A stretch of DNA of 64,000 nucleotides from an uncultured Phocaeicola sp. Its GTDB lineage: Bacteria > Bacteroidota > Bacteroidia > Bacteroidales > Bacteroidaceae. The stretch covers positions 62,001 through 126,000 of the forward strand of contig CALUJA010000008.1 in assembly GCA_944320845.1 (NCBI GenBank), read 5' to 3'. Below are positions 54,963-63,314 of this stretch, piece after piece (position 1 is the first letter of the stretch; each line of letters starts with the position of its first letter). The notes under the pieces were generated by a model. It was not told where the DNA came from and did no database searches. It worked only from the letters and a program-made list of their open reading frames with translations. Both the position numbers and the translations under genes were made by a program.

Positions 54963-54970
54963 CAAAGATA
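54963..54970 (-). promoter_or_regulatory. Promoter -7 box for the small lipoprotein gene
   Basis: Minus-strand TATCTTTG, a perfect match 31 bases before the ATG at 54931. Confidence 0.65.
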
Positions 54971-54998
54971 GCAGGGAAATTTGATACTTCCGAATGAT

Positions 54999-55050
54999 TT
55001 TTCCTATGTGTTTGGGGAATTTTCCTATGGGTGGTAGGGATTTTCCCTTC
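54999..55050 (-). promoter_or_regulatory. Three direct repeats at 21-bp period upstream of the lipoprotein promoter
   Basis: Reading plus, TTTTCCTATG occurs at 54999-55008 and 55020-55029, and a weaker copy TTTTCCCTTC at 55041-55050. All three starts are exactly 21 bp apart and each is preceded by GA. The first begins about 28 bp upstream of the -7 box, where an activator would sit. Confidence 0.5.
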
Positions 55051-55180
55051 GGCGGCAGTGTCGGGACGCTTTCAGAGTCAGTGCAGACGGTGCTGTTGGA
55101 AATTTGGCCGGGATAGGGTGGAATCGTGTTTTTGCCGCGATGGTATGGCGGGAATGAGGGGCGAAACGTCAGCCCTGCCG

Positions 55181-56077
55181 TCAGTCTTGCAGGTCTTTGA
55201 GGCGTCTGGTCTGCTTTTCGAGGTCGTAAACATTCTGCCTGATTCTGTCTTTGCGCGACGATTCCCTCCGGCGGACGGATTCTTCCGCCTGCTTCTGGCG
55301 GATATATTCGTACCATCCGCCTGTTTCCTTTTTCCCGGTGCCTTGTCTGGACTGCTTGAGCGTGTCTTGGGGCAGGGCAGTGGATGCTGCCGCCGTATCG
55401 GCCGCTGCCAGTGCCGCGGCGTGGGCGGTGTCTGCCTGCATGGTACGGTAATAGGTTGGGAATTTCAGACTGTCTTCACGGGTCGGCTTATAGTCTTTAT
55501 AAGTCTTCCATGCGTTTGCATGCTTGCGGTTGCGGCGGAGCATACGCCCTCGGCGGGTAAGGTTCTCGGTCAGAAACTTGTTGATGTCAAGGTTTTCTAT
55601 GGTTATTCCCGCTCCTCTTGTCATCAGGAGTTGATACGTTTCTCCCGGTGCGGGCATCACAGTCCGGCCGTATTCTTCCTTGTAGACGGTTTTGCCGAGA
55701 CTCCAGGTCATTTCCAGCCCGTTGGGCCGCCCCGTTACCAGTACATCATAGATGGGGTCTTCGTCAAAACGAGTCCAGATGGTGAAGGGAAGCAGGCGGA
55801 TGAACTTGCCCGGCTTTTTTACGGTCGTGGTGTCGAGCAAGCTTCGCGGCATGGCGACATCGGTCTTGAACTGCATCCATCTTTTTTCCAAAGGTGCTTC
55901 AACCGGTTTTGCTTCGGGCTGGCTGATGTTGCTGAAGTCGAACTGAATCATCTTGACGGCATCCGTGTTCACACGCAGCTCTCCATCGTCCGTCTGTGCA
56001 GAGGCCGGAAGCGCGTTTCCCGAAGCGTAGAGAAGGATTCCCGGAAGCAGCCGTAAGATATTCCTGAAGCTAATCAT
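55181..56077 (-). CDS. Exported protein of unknown function (Bacteroidales DUF)
   Basis: 298 residues from ATG 56077, which gives a signal peptide (MISFRNILRLLPGILLYASG, cleaved near ASAQ) and avoids overlap with the NlpC/P60 gene, whose stop is at 56088. The first half is a compact domain (VKMIQFDFSNISQ, LPFTIWTRFDEDPIYDV). The last 120 residues are low-complexity, Ala-, Arg- and Lys-rich and probably helical. I cannot name the family with confidence. It follows the NlpC/P60 gene by 10 bases, so an envelope role is likely. Confidence 0.7.
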   Translation of the reverse strand: MISFRNILRLLPGILLYASGNALPASAQTDDGELRVNTDAVKMIQFDFSNISQPEAKPVEAPLEKRWMQFKTDVAMPRSLLDTTTVKKPGKFIRLLPFTIWTRFDEDPIYDVLVTGRPNGLEMTWSLGKTVYKEEYGRTVMPAPGETYQLLMTRGAGITIENLDINKFLTENLTRRGRMLRRNRKHANAWKTYKDYKPTREDSLKFPTYYRTMQADTAHAAALAAADTAAASTALPQDTLKQSRQGTGKKETGGWYEYIRQKQAEESVRRRESSRKDRIRQNVYDLEKQTRRLKDLQD

Positions 56078-56087
56078 CGTCTTTGTA

Positions 56088-56612
56088 TCAGTCTTTAATC
56101 CGTCCGCCCTGCATCCATCGCCTGTCATAGTAAGGCTCGTCAAGTCGGCTTACGATGACTCCTTGGCTTGTACTGGCATGGATGAATTTCCCCTCTTTCA
56201 GATAGATTCCTACGTGCGTGGCGCTGCGTTTCCGCCTGCCGTCGTGAAAAAATACCAAGTCGCCTTCTTTCAGGTTTCGTCTGGCTATTTTCCGGCAGTT
56301 CTTGGTGCGCTGCTCGTTTACACTCCGTTTCAGCTTTTTGTGATATACTTTCTTGTAGATATTGGCCGTCAGTCCCGAACAGTCGGTACCGCGCATCGTG
56401 TTTCCTCCATAGCGGTAAGGGACGTCAATCCACCGTGCGGCTTCGATATACAGGCGGTGGTTGTCCGCTTGGTCTATGTCCATATCCAGCCGGATGGCGG
56501 CATGGGCAATCTCCCGGAAGTCGTATCCCGGCAGGTGAGTGCCGCAAGCCGGCAGGAGCATTGCCATGATAAAGCCTGCCGGAAGGATGATATGTCGGGA
56601 TAGCTTGTTCAT
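56088..56612 (-). CDS. NlpC/P60 family cysteine peptidase, lipoprotein
   Basis: 174 residues with lipobox LLPAC (Cys23). The catalytic Cys is in GTDCSGLTANIY, the first His in ATHVGIYL and the third polar residue in FIHASTSQG. Such enzymes cleave gamma-D-Glu to diamino-acid bonds in peptidoglycan. It is the first gene of a two-gene minus-strand unit with the DUF protein downstream. Confidence 0.92.
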   Translation of the reverse strand: MNKLSRHIILPAGFIMAMLLPACGTHLPGYDFREIAHAAIRLDMDIDQADNHRLYIEAARWIDVPYRYGGNTMRGTDCSGLTANIYKKVYHKKLKRSVNEQRTKNCRKIARRNLKEGDLVFFHDGRRKRSATHVGIYLKEGKFIHASTSQGVIVSRLDEPYYDRRWMQGGRIKD

Positions 56613-56632
56613 CAGCTGCTTTGATTTTCTTT

Positions 56633-56640
56633 CAAAGTTA
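56633..56640 (-). promoter_or_regulatory. Promoter -7 box for the NlpC/P60 gene
   Basis: Minus-strand TAACTTTG, a perfect match 20 bases before the ATG at 56612. Confidence 0.65.
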
Positions 56641-56841
56641 GGGAAAATAAGGATAAGACGATTGTCTGTTTTAGACTATTTGTATTTTATTTATGAGCCT
56701 AAAAGATTTGTGCCCGGGCATATTCCGGAAAAAATATTTGATTTTTCCGCGAAAAAGGGAAACTTTTCAGCTTTATTTCAGATTCGGGATGCATCTTTGC
56801 AATGCAAAAGAGAATGAATCATTAACGTAAAAGAAAATGGT

Positions 56842-57279
56842 ATGAAGAAGTTAGTTTTTTTGTTGGTTTGTCTGTTTACACTTTCTGTAGTGGCGGTGGC
56901 AGACAGTAATAAGCCTATTCAGGTGGGGCAGTTGCCAACTCCGGCGCAGACCTTTATCACAACTTATTTTAAAAATCACAAAGTGGCCTTGGCAAAGATG
57001 GAAACAGACTTGTTCTATAAGAGCTACGAGGTAATCTTTACGAACGGAGACAAGGTTGAATTTGACCGTTCGGGCGAATGGACAGAAGTAAAGTGCACGC
57101 AGGAGGCGGTTCCCGATGCGGTAGTTCCGGCCGCCATCCGCGATTATGTGACAAACGCTTATCCCGATGCCAGGATTCTGAAGATTGAGCGCGACCGGAA
57201 GGAATATGAAATCAAGCTTTCCAACCGTTGGGAAGTGAAGTTCAACAGCAAGATGCAGGTAATCGACCTTGATGACTGA
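56842..57279 (+). CDS. PepSY-like (DUF2874) periplasmic protein
   Basis: 145 residues with a signal peptide (MKKLVFLLVCLFTLSVVAVA). Two PepSY-like repeats follow, each with a Y/V-E-V/I-x-F-x-NG-x-K/D pattern (YKSYEVIFTNGDKVEFDRSG and KEYEIKLSNRWEVKFNS), as in the DUF2874 group common in Bacteroidetes. The function is not established. Its -7 box is probably CATCTTTG at 56792-56799, one base off consensus. Confidence 0.82.
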   Translation: MKKLVFLLVCLFTLSVVAVADSNKPIQVGQLPTPAQTFITTYFKNHKVALAKMETDLFYKSYEVIFTNGDKVEFDRSGEWTEVKCTQEAVPDAVVPAAIRDYVTNAYPDARILKIERDRKEYEIKLSNRWEVKFNSKMQVIDLDD

Positions 57280-57312
57280 TTGCCGCAGGAGGCAGATGGC
57301 AGGCCTGATGGG

Positions 57313-57350
57313 GGGCGGAGTCTGGAAAAAGTGAAGGCCAGGCTCCGCCC
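57313..57350 (+). terminator. Hairpin terminator after the PepSY-like gene
   Basis: GGGCGGAG-T-CTGG pairs with CCAG-G-CTCCGCCC (12 pairs, one mismatch). The following sequence is only moderately T-rich. Confidence 0.7.
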
Positions 57351-57436
57351 TTGCTGCTTTCTTGTGCAATTGCGTATTTTTAAACCTTGTCAATGAGATT
57401 CCTATCTTAAATGTTTCCTCTTATTCTTTTTTCTTA

Positions 57437-57444
57437 TAAATTTG
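57437..57444 (+). promoter_or_regulatory. Promoter -7 box for ileS
   Basis: TAAATTTG, a perfect match 63 bases before the ATG at 57508. It shows that the in-frame ATG at 57442 is not the start. Confidence 0.65.
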
Positions 57445-57507
57445 CACCCTAAATTAAAGGAGGTTATTCTCCCGCTGTTCAACCAAGATAAAAAACAAAA
57501 CATAATT

Positions 57508-60500
57508 ATGAGTAAGAAGTTTGCTGAATATTCACAACTTAACCTGTCAGAGGTCAATAAGGAAGTGCTGAAGAAATGGGATGAAGACGATGTGTTCTCC
57601 CGCAGTATGGCCGAACGCGAAGGCTGTCCCTCGTTTGTGTTTTATGAAGGCCCTCCTTCTGCCAATGGAATGCCGGGTATCCACCATGTGATGGCCCGCA
57701 CGATTAAAGACACATTCTGCCGCTTCAAGACCATGAAAGGTTATCAGGTAAAGCGTAAGGCCGGTTGGGACACGCATGGGCTGCCGGTAGAACTGGGTGT
57801 CGAGAAGGCATTGGGCATTACCAAGGAGGATATCGGCAAGACAATTTCTGTAGCAGAATACAATAAGCACTGCCGCACGGATGTAATGAAGTTTACCAAA
57901 GAGTGGACGGATCTTACTCATAAGATGGGCTATTGGGTTGACCTTGAAAATCCCTATATCACTTATGACAACCGTTACATAGAAACCTTGTGGTGGCTTT
58001 TGAAACAGCTTTACGGAAAAGGTTTGTTGTATAAAGGGTACACCATTCAGCCGTATTCGCCGGCGGCCGGTACGGGGCTGAGCTCTCACGAACTGAATCA
58101 GCCGGGCTGTTATCGGGATGTGAAAGACCTTACAGTCGTGGCACAGTTTAAGATAAAGAATCCGAAACCGGAGATGGCGGAGTGGGGAACCCCTTATTTC
58201 CTTGCATGGACTACAACTCCTTGGACATTGCCTTCAAATACTGCGCTCTGCGTAGGCCCGAAGTTTGACTATGTGGCCGTACAGACCTATAACGGATATA
58301 CGGGAGAAAAGATGACGGTGGTTTTGGCCAAGGCCTTGCTTTACGCGCATTTTAACCAAAAGGCTGAAGGCTTGGCTTTGGAAGATTACAAGCCGGGCGA
58401 CAAGCTGATTCCGTTTAAGATAGCAGGCGAGTATAAAGGGCCGGACTTGGTCGGTATGGAGTATGAACAGCTGCTGCCGTGGGTCAAGCCGGTCGAACTG
58501 GACGAGAATGGAAACTGGCGGGATGCTTCAGCCAAAGCCTTCCGTGTAATATCGGGCGATTATGTGACGGTGGAAGACGGTACGGGTATCGTTCATATCG
58601 CTCCTACCTTTGGTGCGGATGATGCTTTTGTAGCAAAGGCAGCCGGAATTCCGTCATTGTTTATGATAAACAAAAAAGGTGAAACCCGTCCGATGGTGGA
58701 TTTGACCGGTAAGTTTTATCTGCTTGAAGAACTGGATGAGAAGTTTGTAGCCGAATGTGTAGACACAGACAAATATAAGGAATACGAAGGCCGGTGGGTC
58801 AAGAATGCTTATGATCCGCAGTTTACCGTTGATGGAAAATACGATGAAAAGGCAGCTCAGGCCGCAGAGTCATTGGATGTATACATCTGTATGAAGATGA
58901 AGCAGAATCATCAGGCCTTTAAGATGGAGAAGCATGTGCATAACTACCCTCATTGTTGGCGTACAGACAAGCCTGTGCTTTACTATCCGCTTGACAGCTG
59001 GTTTATCCGTTCAACGGCATGCAAGGAGCGTATGATAGCGCTGAACAAGACCATCAACTGGAAACCGGAATCAACCGGGACCGGGCGCTTTGGCAAATGG
59101 CTGGAAAACCTGAACGATTGGAACCTGAGTCGCTCACGCTATTGGGGGACACCGCTTCCTATATGGCGTAGCGAAGAAGGAGAGGAAATCTGTATAGGGT
59201 CTGTCGAAGAACTTTATGATGAAATAGAGAAGGCTGTAGCTGCCGGCCTGATGACTGAGAATCCGTATAAAAAGGCAGGATTCGTTCCGGGCACCTATTC
59301 GAAGGAGAACTACGACAAGATAGACTTGCACCGTCCGTATGTGGATGACATTATATTGGTTTCTCCTACAGGAAAACCGATGAAGCGTGAGTCCGACCTG
59401 ATTGATGTATGGTTCGATTCAGGCTCAATGCCTTACGCGCAGCTGCACTATCCGTTTGAGAATAAGGATTTGGTGGATAACCGTACATATTATCCGGCGG
59501 ATTTCATAGCGGAAGGTGTAGACCAGACTCGTGGATGGTTCTTTACACTTCACGCCATTGCAACGATGGTATTTGACAGTGTGGCATTCAAAAATGTCGT
59601 TTCAAATGGTTTGGTTCTTGATAAGAACGGGAACAAGATGTCAAAGCGCTTGGGAAATGCCGTTGATCCGTTTGGAGCCATTGAGAAGTTCGGCTCAGAC
59701 CCTCTGCGCTGGTATATGATTACAAATTCATCACCGTGGGATAACCTGAAGTTTGATACGGATGGAGTGGACGAAGTACGCCGTAAATTCTTTGGTACAT
59801 TATATAATACTTATTCGTTCTTTGTATTGTATGCCAATGTTGACGGATTTACGTATGCCGAAGACGAAGTGCCGGTGAGCGAGCGTCCGGAGATAGACCG
59901 CTGGATTCTTTCTCTGCTGAATTCCTTAATTAAGGATGTGGATGCATGCTATACTGATTATGAGCCGACAAAGGCAGGCCGTCTGATTACGGACTTTGTA
60001 AACGACAATTTGAGCAATTGGTATGTGCGTTTGAACCGTAAGCGTTTCTGGGGGAATGCAATGTCTGTCGACAAGCTCTCTGCTTATCAGACGCTCTATG
60101 TTTGTCTGGAGACGGTTGCAAAGCTGATGGCCCCGATTGCTCCGTTCTACGCAGACAGACTGTATATGGATTTGATAAATGTGACCGGACGCGATAAGGT
60201 AGTGTCTGTGCATTTGGCTGATTTCCCTGTTTCAAACGAATCTCTTATCGATACAGAACTGGAGGCGCGCATGCGGATGGCACAAGATGTCACCTCAATG
60301 GTGCTTGCTTTGCGCCGTAAAGTTAACATTAAGGTTCGTCAGCCGCTGCAGTGCATCATGATTCCGGTTGTGGATGAAGAGCAGAAGCGTCACATAGAGG
60401 CTGTTGAAGACCTTATCTTGAGCGAGGTGAACGTGAAAGAACTCAAGTTCGTGGAAAGCGGTTCCGGCGTGTTGGTGAAACGCGTGAAGTGTGATTTCAA

Positions 60501-60996
60501 GAAGTTGGGTCCGAAATTCGGCAAGCAGATGAAGGCCGTGGCCGCAGCTGTTGCAGGAATGACGCAGGAAGCCATTGGCGAACTGGAACGCAATGGGAGA
60601 TATACGCTGGAAATAGAAGGAGGAGCAGCTGTTATCGAAGCATCCGATGTGGAAATATTCAGTGAAGACATCCCGGGATGGTTGGTTACCAATGAAGGAA
60701 GGCTGACAGTTGCGCTTGAAGTTACGGTGACGGAAGAACTTCGCCGCGAAGGTGTCGCCCGTGAGCTGGTGAATCGCATTCAGAATATCCGTAAGAACAG
60801 CGGTTTTGAAATAACCGACAAGATTGCCGTTACGTTGTCAAAAAATCCGAACACAGATGATGCGGTGAATGAATATAATACTTATATTTGTAACCAAGTA
60901 TTGGCGAACTCGTTGGTACTGGCTGATGAAGTGCCGAATGGAACGGAATTGAGCTTTGATGATTATTCATTGATGGTTAAAGTGACTAAATTATGA
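57508..60996 (+). CDS. ileS: Isoleucyl-tRNA synthetase, long eukaryote-like form
   Basis: 1162 residues, longer than the 938 of E. coli IleRS, with the size and C-terminal layout of the second (eukaryote-like) type. The HIGH region reads MPGIHHVMA and the KMSKR motif is intact (KNGNKMSKRLGN, near residue 709). The editing domain is present (VISGDYVTVEDGTGIVHIAP). The C-terminal zinc finger of type 1 enzymes is not seen. Family members of this type are often less sensitive to mupirocin. The TraR/DksA-like gene and lspA follow in the same direction. Confidence 0.95.
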   Translation: MSKKFAEYSQLNLSEVNKEVLKKWDEDDVFSRSMAEREGCPSFVFYEGPPSANGMPGIHHVMARTIKDTFCRFKTMKGYQVKRKAGWDTHGLPVELGVEKALGITKEDIGKTISVAEYNKHCRTDVMKFTKEWTDLTHKMGYWVDLENPYITYDNRYIETLWWLLKQLYGKGLLYKGYTIQPYSPAAGTGLSSHELNQPGCYRDVKDLTVVAQFKIKNPKPEMAEWGTPYFLAWTTTPWTLPSNTALCVGPKFDYVAVQTYNGYTGEKMTVVLAKALLYAHFNQKAEGLALEDYKPGDKLIPFKIAGEYKGPDLVGMEYEQLLPWVKPVELDENGNWRDASAKAFRVISGDYVTVEDGTGIVHIAPTFGADDAFVAKAAGIPSLFMINKKGETRPMVDLTGKFYLLEELDEKFVAECVDTDKYKEYEGRWVKNAYDPQFTVDGKYDEKAAQAAESLDVYICMKMKQNHQAFKMEKHVHNYPHCWRTDKPVLYYPLDSWFIRSTACKERMIALNKTINWKPESTGTGRFGKWLENLNDWNLSRSRYWGTPLPIWRSEEGEEICIGSVEELYDEIEKAVAAGLMTENPYKKAGFVPGTYSKENYDKIDLHRPYVDDIILVSPTGKPMKRESDLIDVWFDSGSMPYAQLHYPFENKDLVDNRTYYPADFIAEGVDQTRGWFFTLHAIATMVFDSVAFKNVVSNGLVLDKNGNKMSKRLGNAVDPFGAIEKFGSDPLRWYMITNSSPWDNLKFDTDGVDEVRRKFFGTLYNTYSFFVLYANVDGFTYAEDEVPVSERPEIDRWILSLLNSLIKDVDACYTDYEPTKAGRLITDFVNDNLSNWYVRLNRKRFWGNAMSVDKLSAYQTLYVCLETVAKLMAPIAPFYADRLYMDLINVTGRDKVVSVHLADFPVSNESLIDTELEARMRMAQDVTSMVLALRRKVNIKVRQPLQCIMIPVVDEEQKRHIEAVEDLILSEVNVKELKFVESGSGVLVKRVKCDFKKLGPKFGKQMKAVAAAVAGMTQEAIGELERNGRYTLEIEGGAAVIEASDVEIFSEDIPGWLVTNEGRLTVALEVTVTEELRREGVARELVNRIQNIRKNSGFEITDKIAVTLSKNPNTDDAVNEYNTYICNQVLANSLVLADEVPNGTELSFDDYSLMVKVTKL

Positions 60997-61005
60997 TATG
61001 AACAC

Positions 61006-61035
61006 ATCCACCTCTTGTTTAAGCAAGAGGTGGAT
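61006..61035 (+). terminator. Perfect hairpin between ileS and the DksA-like gene
   Basis: ATCCACCTCTTG pairs perfectly over 12 bp with CAAGAGGTGGAT. No T run follows, so it may be an attenuator or processing site rather than a full terminator. Confidence 0.6.
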
Positions 61036-61066
61036 ACTATTATTAACTTTTTAAAACTTAAACACT

Positions 61067-61447
61067 ATGGCTGAAAAAACGAGATATTCGGATGCAGAGC
61101 TCGAGGAGTTCCGCGCCATTATCATGGAGAAACTTCAGCTCGCTGAACGCGACTATGAGAAATTGAAAAGCAGTATCATGAATACCGACGGGAATGATAC
61201 GGACGACACATCTCCCACTTACAAAGTTTTGGAAGAAGGTGCCAATACTTTGTCGAAAGAGGAGACAACCCGCTTGGCTGCCCGTCAGCTGAAGTTTATT
61301 CAGAATCTGCGTGCTGCGCTGGTCCGCATCGAGAATAAGACTTATGGGATTTGCCGGGAGACCGGAAAGCTGATTCCTGCGGAGCGGTTGCGTGCTGTTC
61401 CCCATGCCACATTGAGCATCGAGGCAAAGAATGCCGGGAAGAAATGA
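61067..61447 (+). CDS. TraR/DksA-like protein without a complete zinc finger
   Basis: 126 residues. A coiled-coil hairpin occupies the first 80 residues and the C-terminal globular part has the order YGICRETGKLIPAERL. In DksA this would read CxxC with two further cysteines; here only the first Cys remains, the second is Thr, and the later pair is replaced (HATLSIEAKN). The DxxDxA tip of E. coli DksA is also not recognisable. Binding to the RNA polymerase secondary channel is plausible but unproven. It lies between ileS and lspA. Confidence 0.8.
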   Translation: MAEKTRYSDAELEEFRAIIMEKLQLAERDYEKLKSSIMNTDGNDTDDTSPTYKVLEEGANTLSKEETTRLAARQLKFIQNLRAALVRIENKTYGICRETGKLIPAERLRAVPHATLSIEAKNAGKK

Positions 61448-61453
61448 TTAATG

Positions 61454-61485
61454 AATTGGAAATTGGGAACTCTCAATTTCCAATT
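61454..61485. repeat. Perfect short inverted repeat before lspA
   Basis: AATTGGAAATTG (61454-61465) pairs perfectly with CAATTTCCAATT (61474-61485), followed by another CAATTT copy. The hairpin ends 16 bases before the lspA ATG. Palindromes of this AATTGGAAATTG type look like the short repeats often seen between Bacteroidales genes. Confidence 0.6.
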
Positions 61486-61500
61486 TTCAATTTGTTTGTT

Positions 61501-62139
61501 ATGAAAAAAATTTTTACCCAAGGCCGTTTAGCCGCCTTGATTGTCTTTACGGCATTAGTTATCGACCAGGTTATCAAGATATGTGTCAAGACCAACATGG
61601 CTCTTGGTGAAAGAATCCATGTGACCGACTGGTTTTATATTTATTTTACGGAAAATCCCGGAATGGCTTTCGGCATGGAGATATTTTCCAAGCTTTTTCT
61701 GACATTGTTCCGCATTGTGGCAGTTGTCTTGATAACATGGTATCTGGCCAAGGTCGTCAGAAAAACTGAAAAAGTAAAGAACGGCTATGTGGTTTGTCTG
61801 GCTCTGATTCTGGCAGGGGCCATAGGAAACATCATCGATTGTGTATTCTATGGCGAAATATTCAGCAGAAGTACCCCCATTGAGGTAGCTACATGGGTTC
61901 CTGTAGGCGAAGGCTATGCCGACTGGTTACATGGCAAGGTTGTCGACATGTTCTATTTCCCGATAATCGATACTTATTGGCCGGACTGGATGCCCGGTAT
62001 CGGCGGAGAGCATTTCATTTTCTTCAGTCCGATATTCAATTTTGCGGATGCGTCTATCAGCTGTGGAATGATTGCCTTGCTGCTTTTCTATAGCCGTTAT
62101 TTAAGTACGGAAAAATCTTCTGTAAACAAGAAAAAATGA
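61501..62139 (+). CDS. lspA: Lipoprotein signal peptidase
   Basis: 212 residues from ATG 61501; the longer open frame upstream overlaps the DksA-like gene in another frame and has no membrane character. The catalytic Asp pair lies in GNIIDCVFYG and FNFADASISCGM. The 50-residue insertion between them is usual for Bacteroidetes LspA. It removes signal peptides from prolipoproteins, of which this window encodes at least seven. It overlaps the DUF4296 gene in an ATGA junction at 62136-62139. Confidence 0.93.
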   Translation: MKKIFTQGRLAALIVFTALVIDQVIKICVKTNMALGERIHVTDWFYIYFTENPGMAFGMEIFSKLFLTLFRIVAVVLITWYLAKVVRKTEKVKNGYVVCLALILAGAIGNIIDCVFYGEIFSRSTPIEVATWVPVGEGYADWLHGKVVDMFYFPIIDTYWPDWMPGIGGEHFIFFSPIFNFADASISCGMIALLLFYSRYLSTEKSSVNKKK

Positions 62140-62888
62140 GAAGCCGGTATATAAGTTGGTTTTTGGGGATTGCATTGAGCGGCAGTCTGGCGGGATGTGG
62201 CAAAAACATCCCTGATGACATCATTCAGCCGGGGGCAATGGAAGATTTGCTTTATGATTATCATCTGGCTACAACCTTGAGTGCGGATTTGCCTTATACG
62301 GATAATTATAAGAAAGAGGCGTATATAGCCTATGTATTCAAGAAGCATCAGACGACTGAAGCCGAGTTTGATTCGTCTATGGTATGGTATTCACGCCACG
62401 GCGATCAGCTTACCGCAATATATGACAATCTTAAAAAGCGTTTTGAGCGGGATGAGAAGCAGATGCGCAAGTTTTCCGACCGGCGTAGCGGGCAGACATC
62501 GCTTACTTTGTATCGGGATACGGTAGACATTTCCAGTCTTTACTGGCTTTCCTTCTCTGATTTGACAAATAAGGTGGCTTTTGAGTTGAAGGCCGATACT
62601 TCGTTCAGGCCTAAGGATGCCATGATATTAGAGGCTTACTTTACTTTCCTGCCTCAGTCGGACTTGGGAAAAAAGGCCGTGATGGGACTGAATTTCACGT
62701 TTGACAACGACAGCACGCAGGGGGTTACTCAAGTGGTGTCTTCTTCGGGCAGGCAGCGTCTGGAGTTGAAGGCGGATTCTGCGTACAAATTCAAGAGCGT
62801 GAACGGATTTATCTATTATGATGGAGGCGGAAAGGCCGAGGGAAGTGTTGTGGTAAGTGATATCCGCCTGACCCGTAGGCATGACTGA
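62136..62888 (+). CDS. DUF4296 lipoprotein
   Basis: 250 residues with lipobox LAGC (Cys21). The N-terminal 100 residues fit DUF4296: IPDDIIQPGAMEDLLYDYHL and HQTTEAEFDSSMVWYSRH. The C-terminal part is beta-rich without a known domain. It is translationally coupled to lspA. Its function is unknown. Confidence 0.85.
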   Translation: MRSRYISWFLGIALSGSLAGCGKNIPDDIIQPGAMEDLLYDYHLATTLSADLPYTDNYKKEAYIAYVFKKHQTTEAEFDSSMVWYSRHGDQLTAIYDNLKKRFERDEKQMRKFSDRRSGQTSLTLYRDTVDISSLYWLSFSDLTNKVAFELKADTSFRPKDAMILEAYFTFLPQSDLGKKAVMGLNFTFDNDSTQGVTQVVSSSGRQRLELKADSAYKFKSVNGFIYYDGGGKAEGSVVVSDIRLTRRHD

Positions 62889-62894
62889 CTGCCT

Positions 62895-63215
62895 ATGAAG
62901 CGTTTTGCCGCCCATCGTTTGTATCTGGCTTCGGAAAAGAAGATGCTGGCCATGCAGGTTGTGGAACTGGATGAACAGGGGGATGTGCATCTTGTCTTTC
63001 CGCTTGAAGAGGAAATCCGGCAGACGGAATGGTTGGGCGGAATGATTGTCATAGCGGCCGAAATGCCGCAGCATGTCCCTGACGAGTCTTTTTCGGCATT
63101 TCTCGCCCGCCTGTCCGACGCGTCAGAAAACCGGATGAAGGCATGGCATATTACGTTTTTTGACATGGCGGCCATGGAGTTTACCCTGCATAGCAGAATT
63201 ATACGCCTGCGGTAG
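62895..63215 (+). CDS. Hypothetical protein, 106 residues
   Basis: A compact soluble protein without signal peptide, 6 bases after the DUF4296 gene, so very likely in the same transcript as lspA. It has alternating strands and a helix (MKRFAAHRLYLASEKKMLAM, DESFSAFLARLSDASENRM). I recognise no family. Reading-frame quality (no internal odd codon runs, ATG right after the previous stop) supports that it is real. Confidence 0.65.
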   Translation: MKRFAAHRLYLASEKKMLAMQVVELDEQGDVHLVFPLEEEIRQTEWLGGMIVIAAEMPQHVPDESFSAFLARLSDASENRMKAWHITFFDMAAMEFTLHSRIIRLR

Positions 63216-63252
63216 GACTGGAGTGCCGGGATGGGCTGTCTTTAAGCAATGA

Positions 63253-63291
63253 GGCTATCCGGCTGTGTCTGTTGCTGATGTCCGGATAGCC
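63253..63291. terminator. Bidirectional terminator between the hypothetical gene and ndk
   Basis: GGCTATCCGG pairs perfectly with CCGGATAGCC between two convergent genes; the loop is about 19 bases. Confidence 0.75.
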
Positions 63292-63314
63292 CATATCTTT
63301 AAAAGTTTGCATTA

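Noticed and set aside
57456-57472. AAAGGAGGT, a perfect Shine-Dalgarno-like sequence in the ileS leader
   Set aside because: It lies more than 40 bases before the ATG with no start codon at proper distance, and Bacteroidales rely little on such sites. A GGAG/CTCC pairing there is too short to call.
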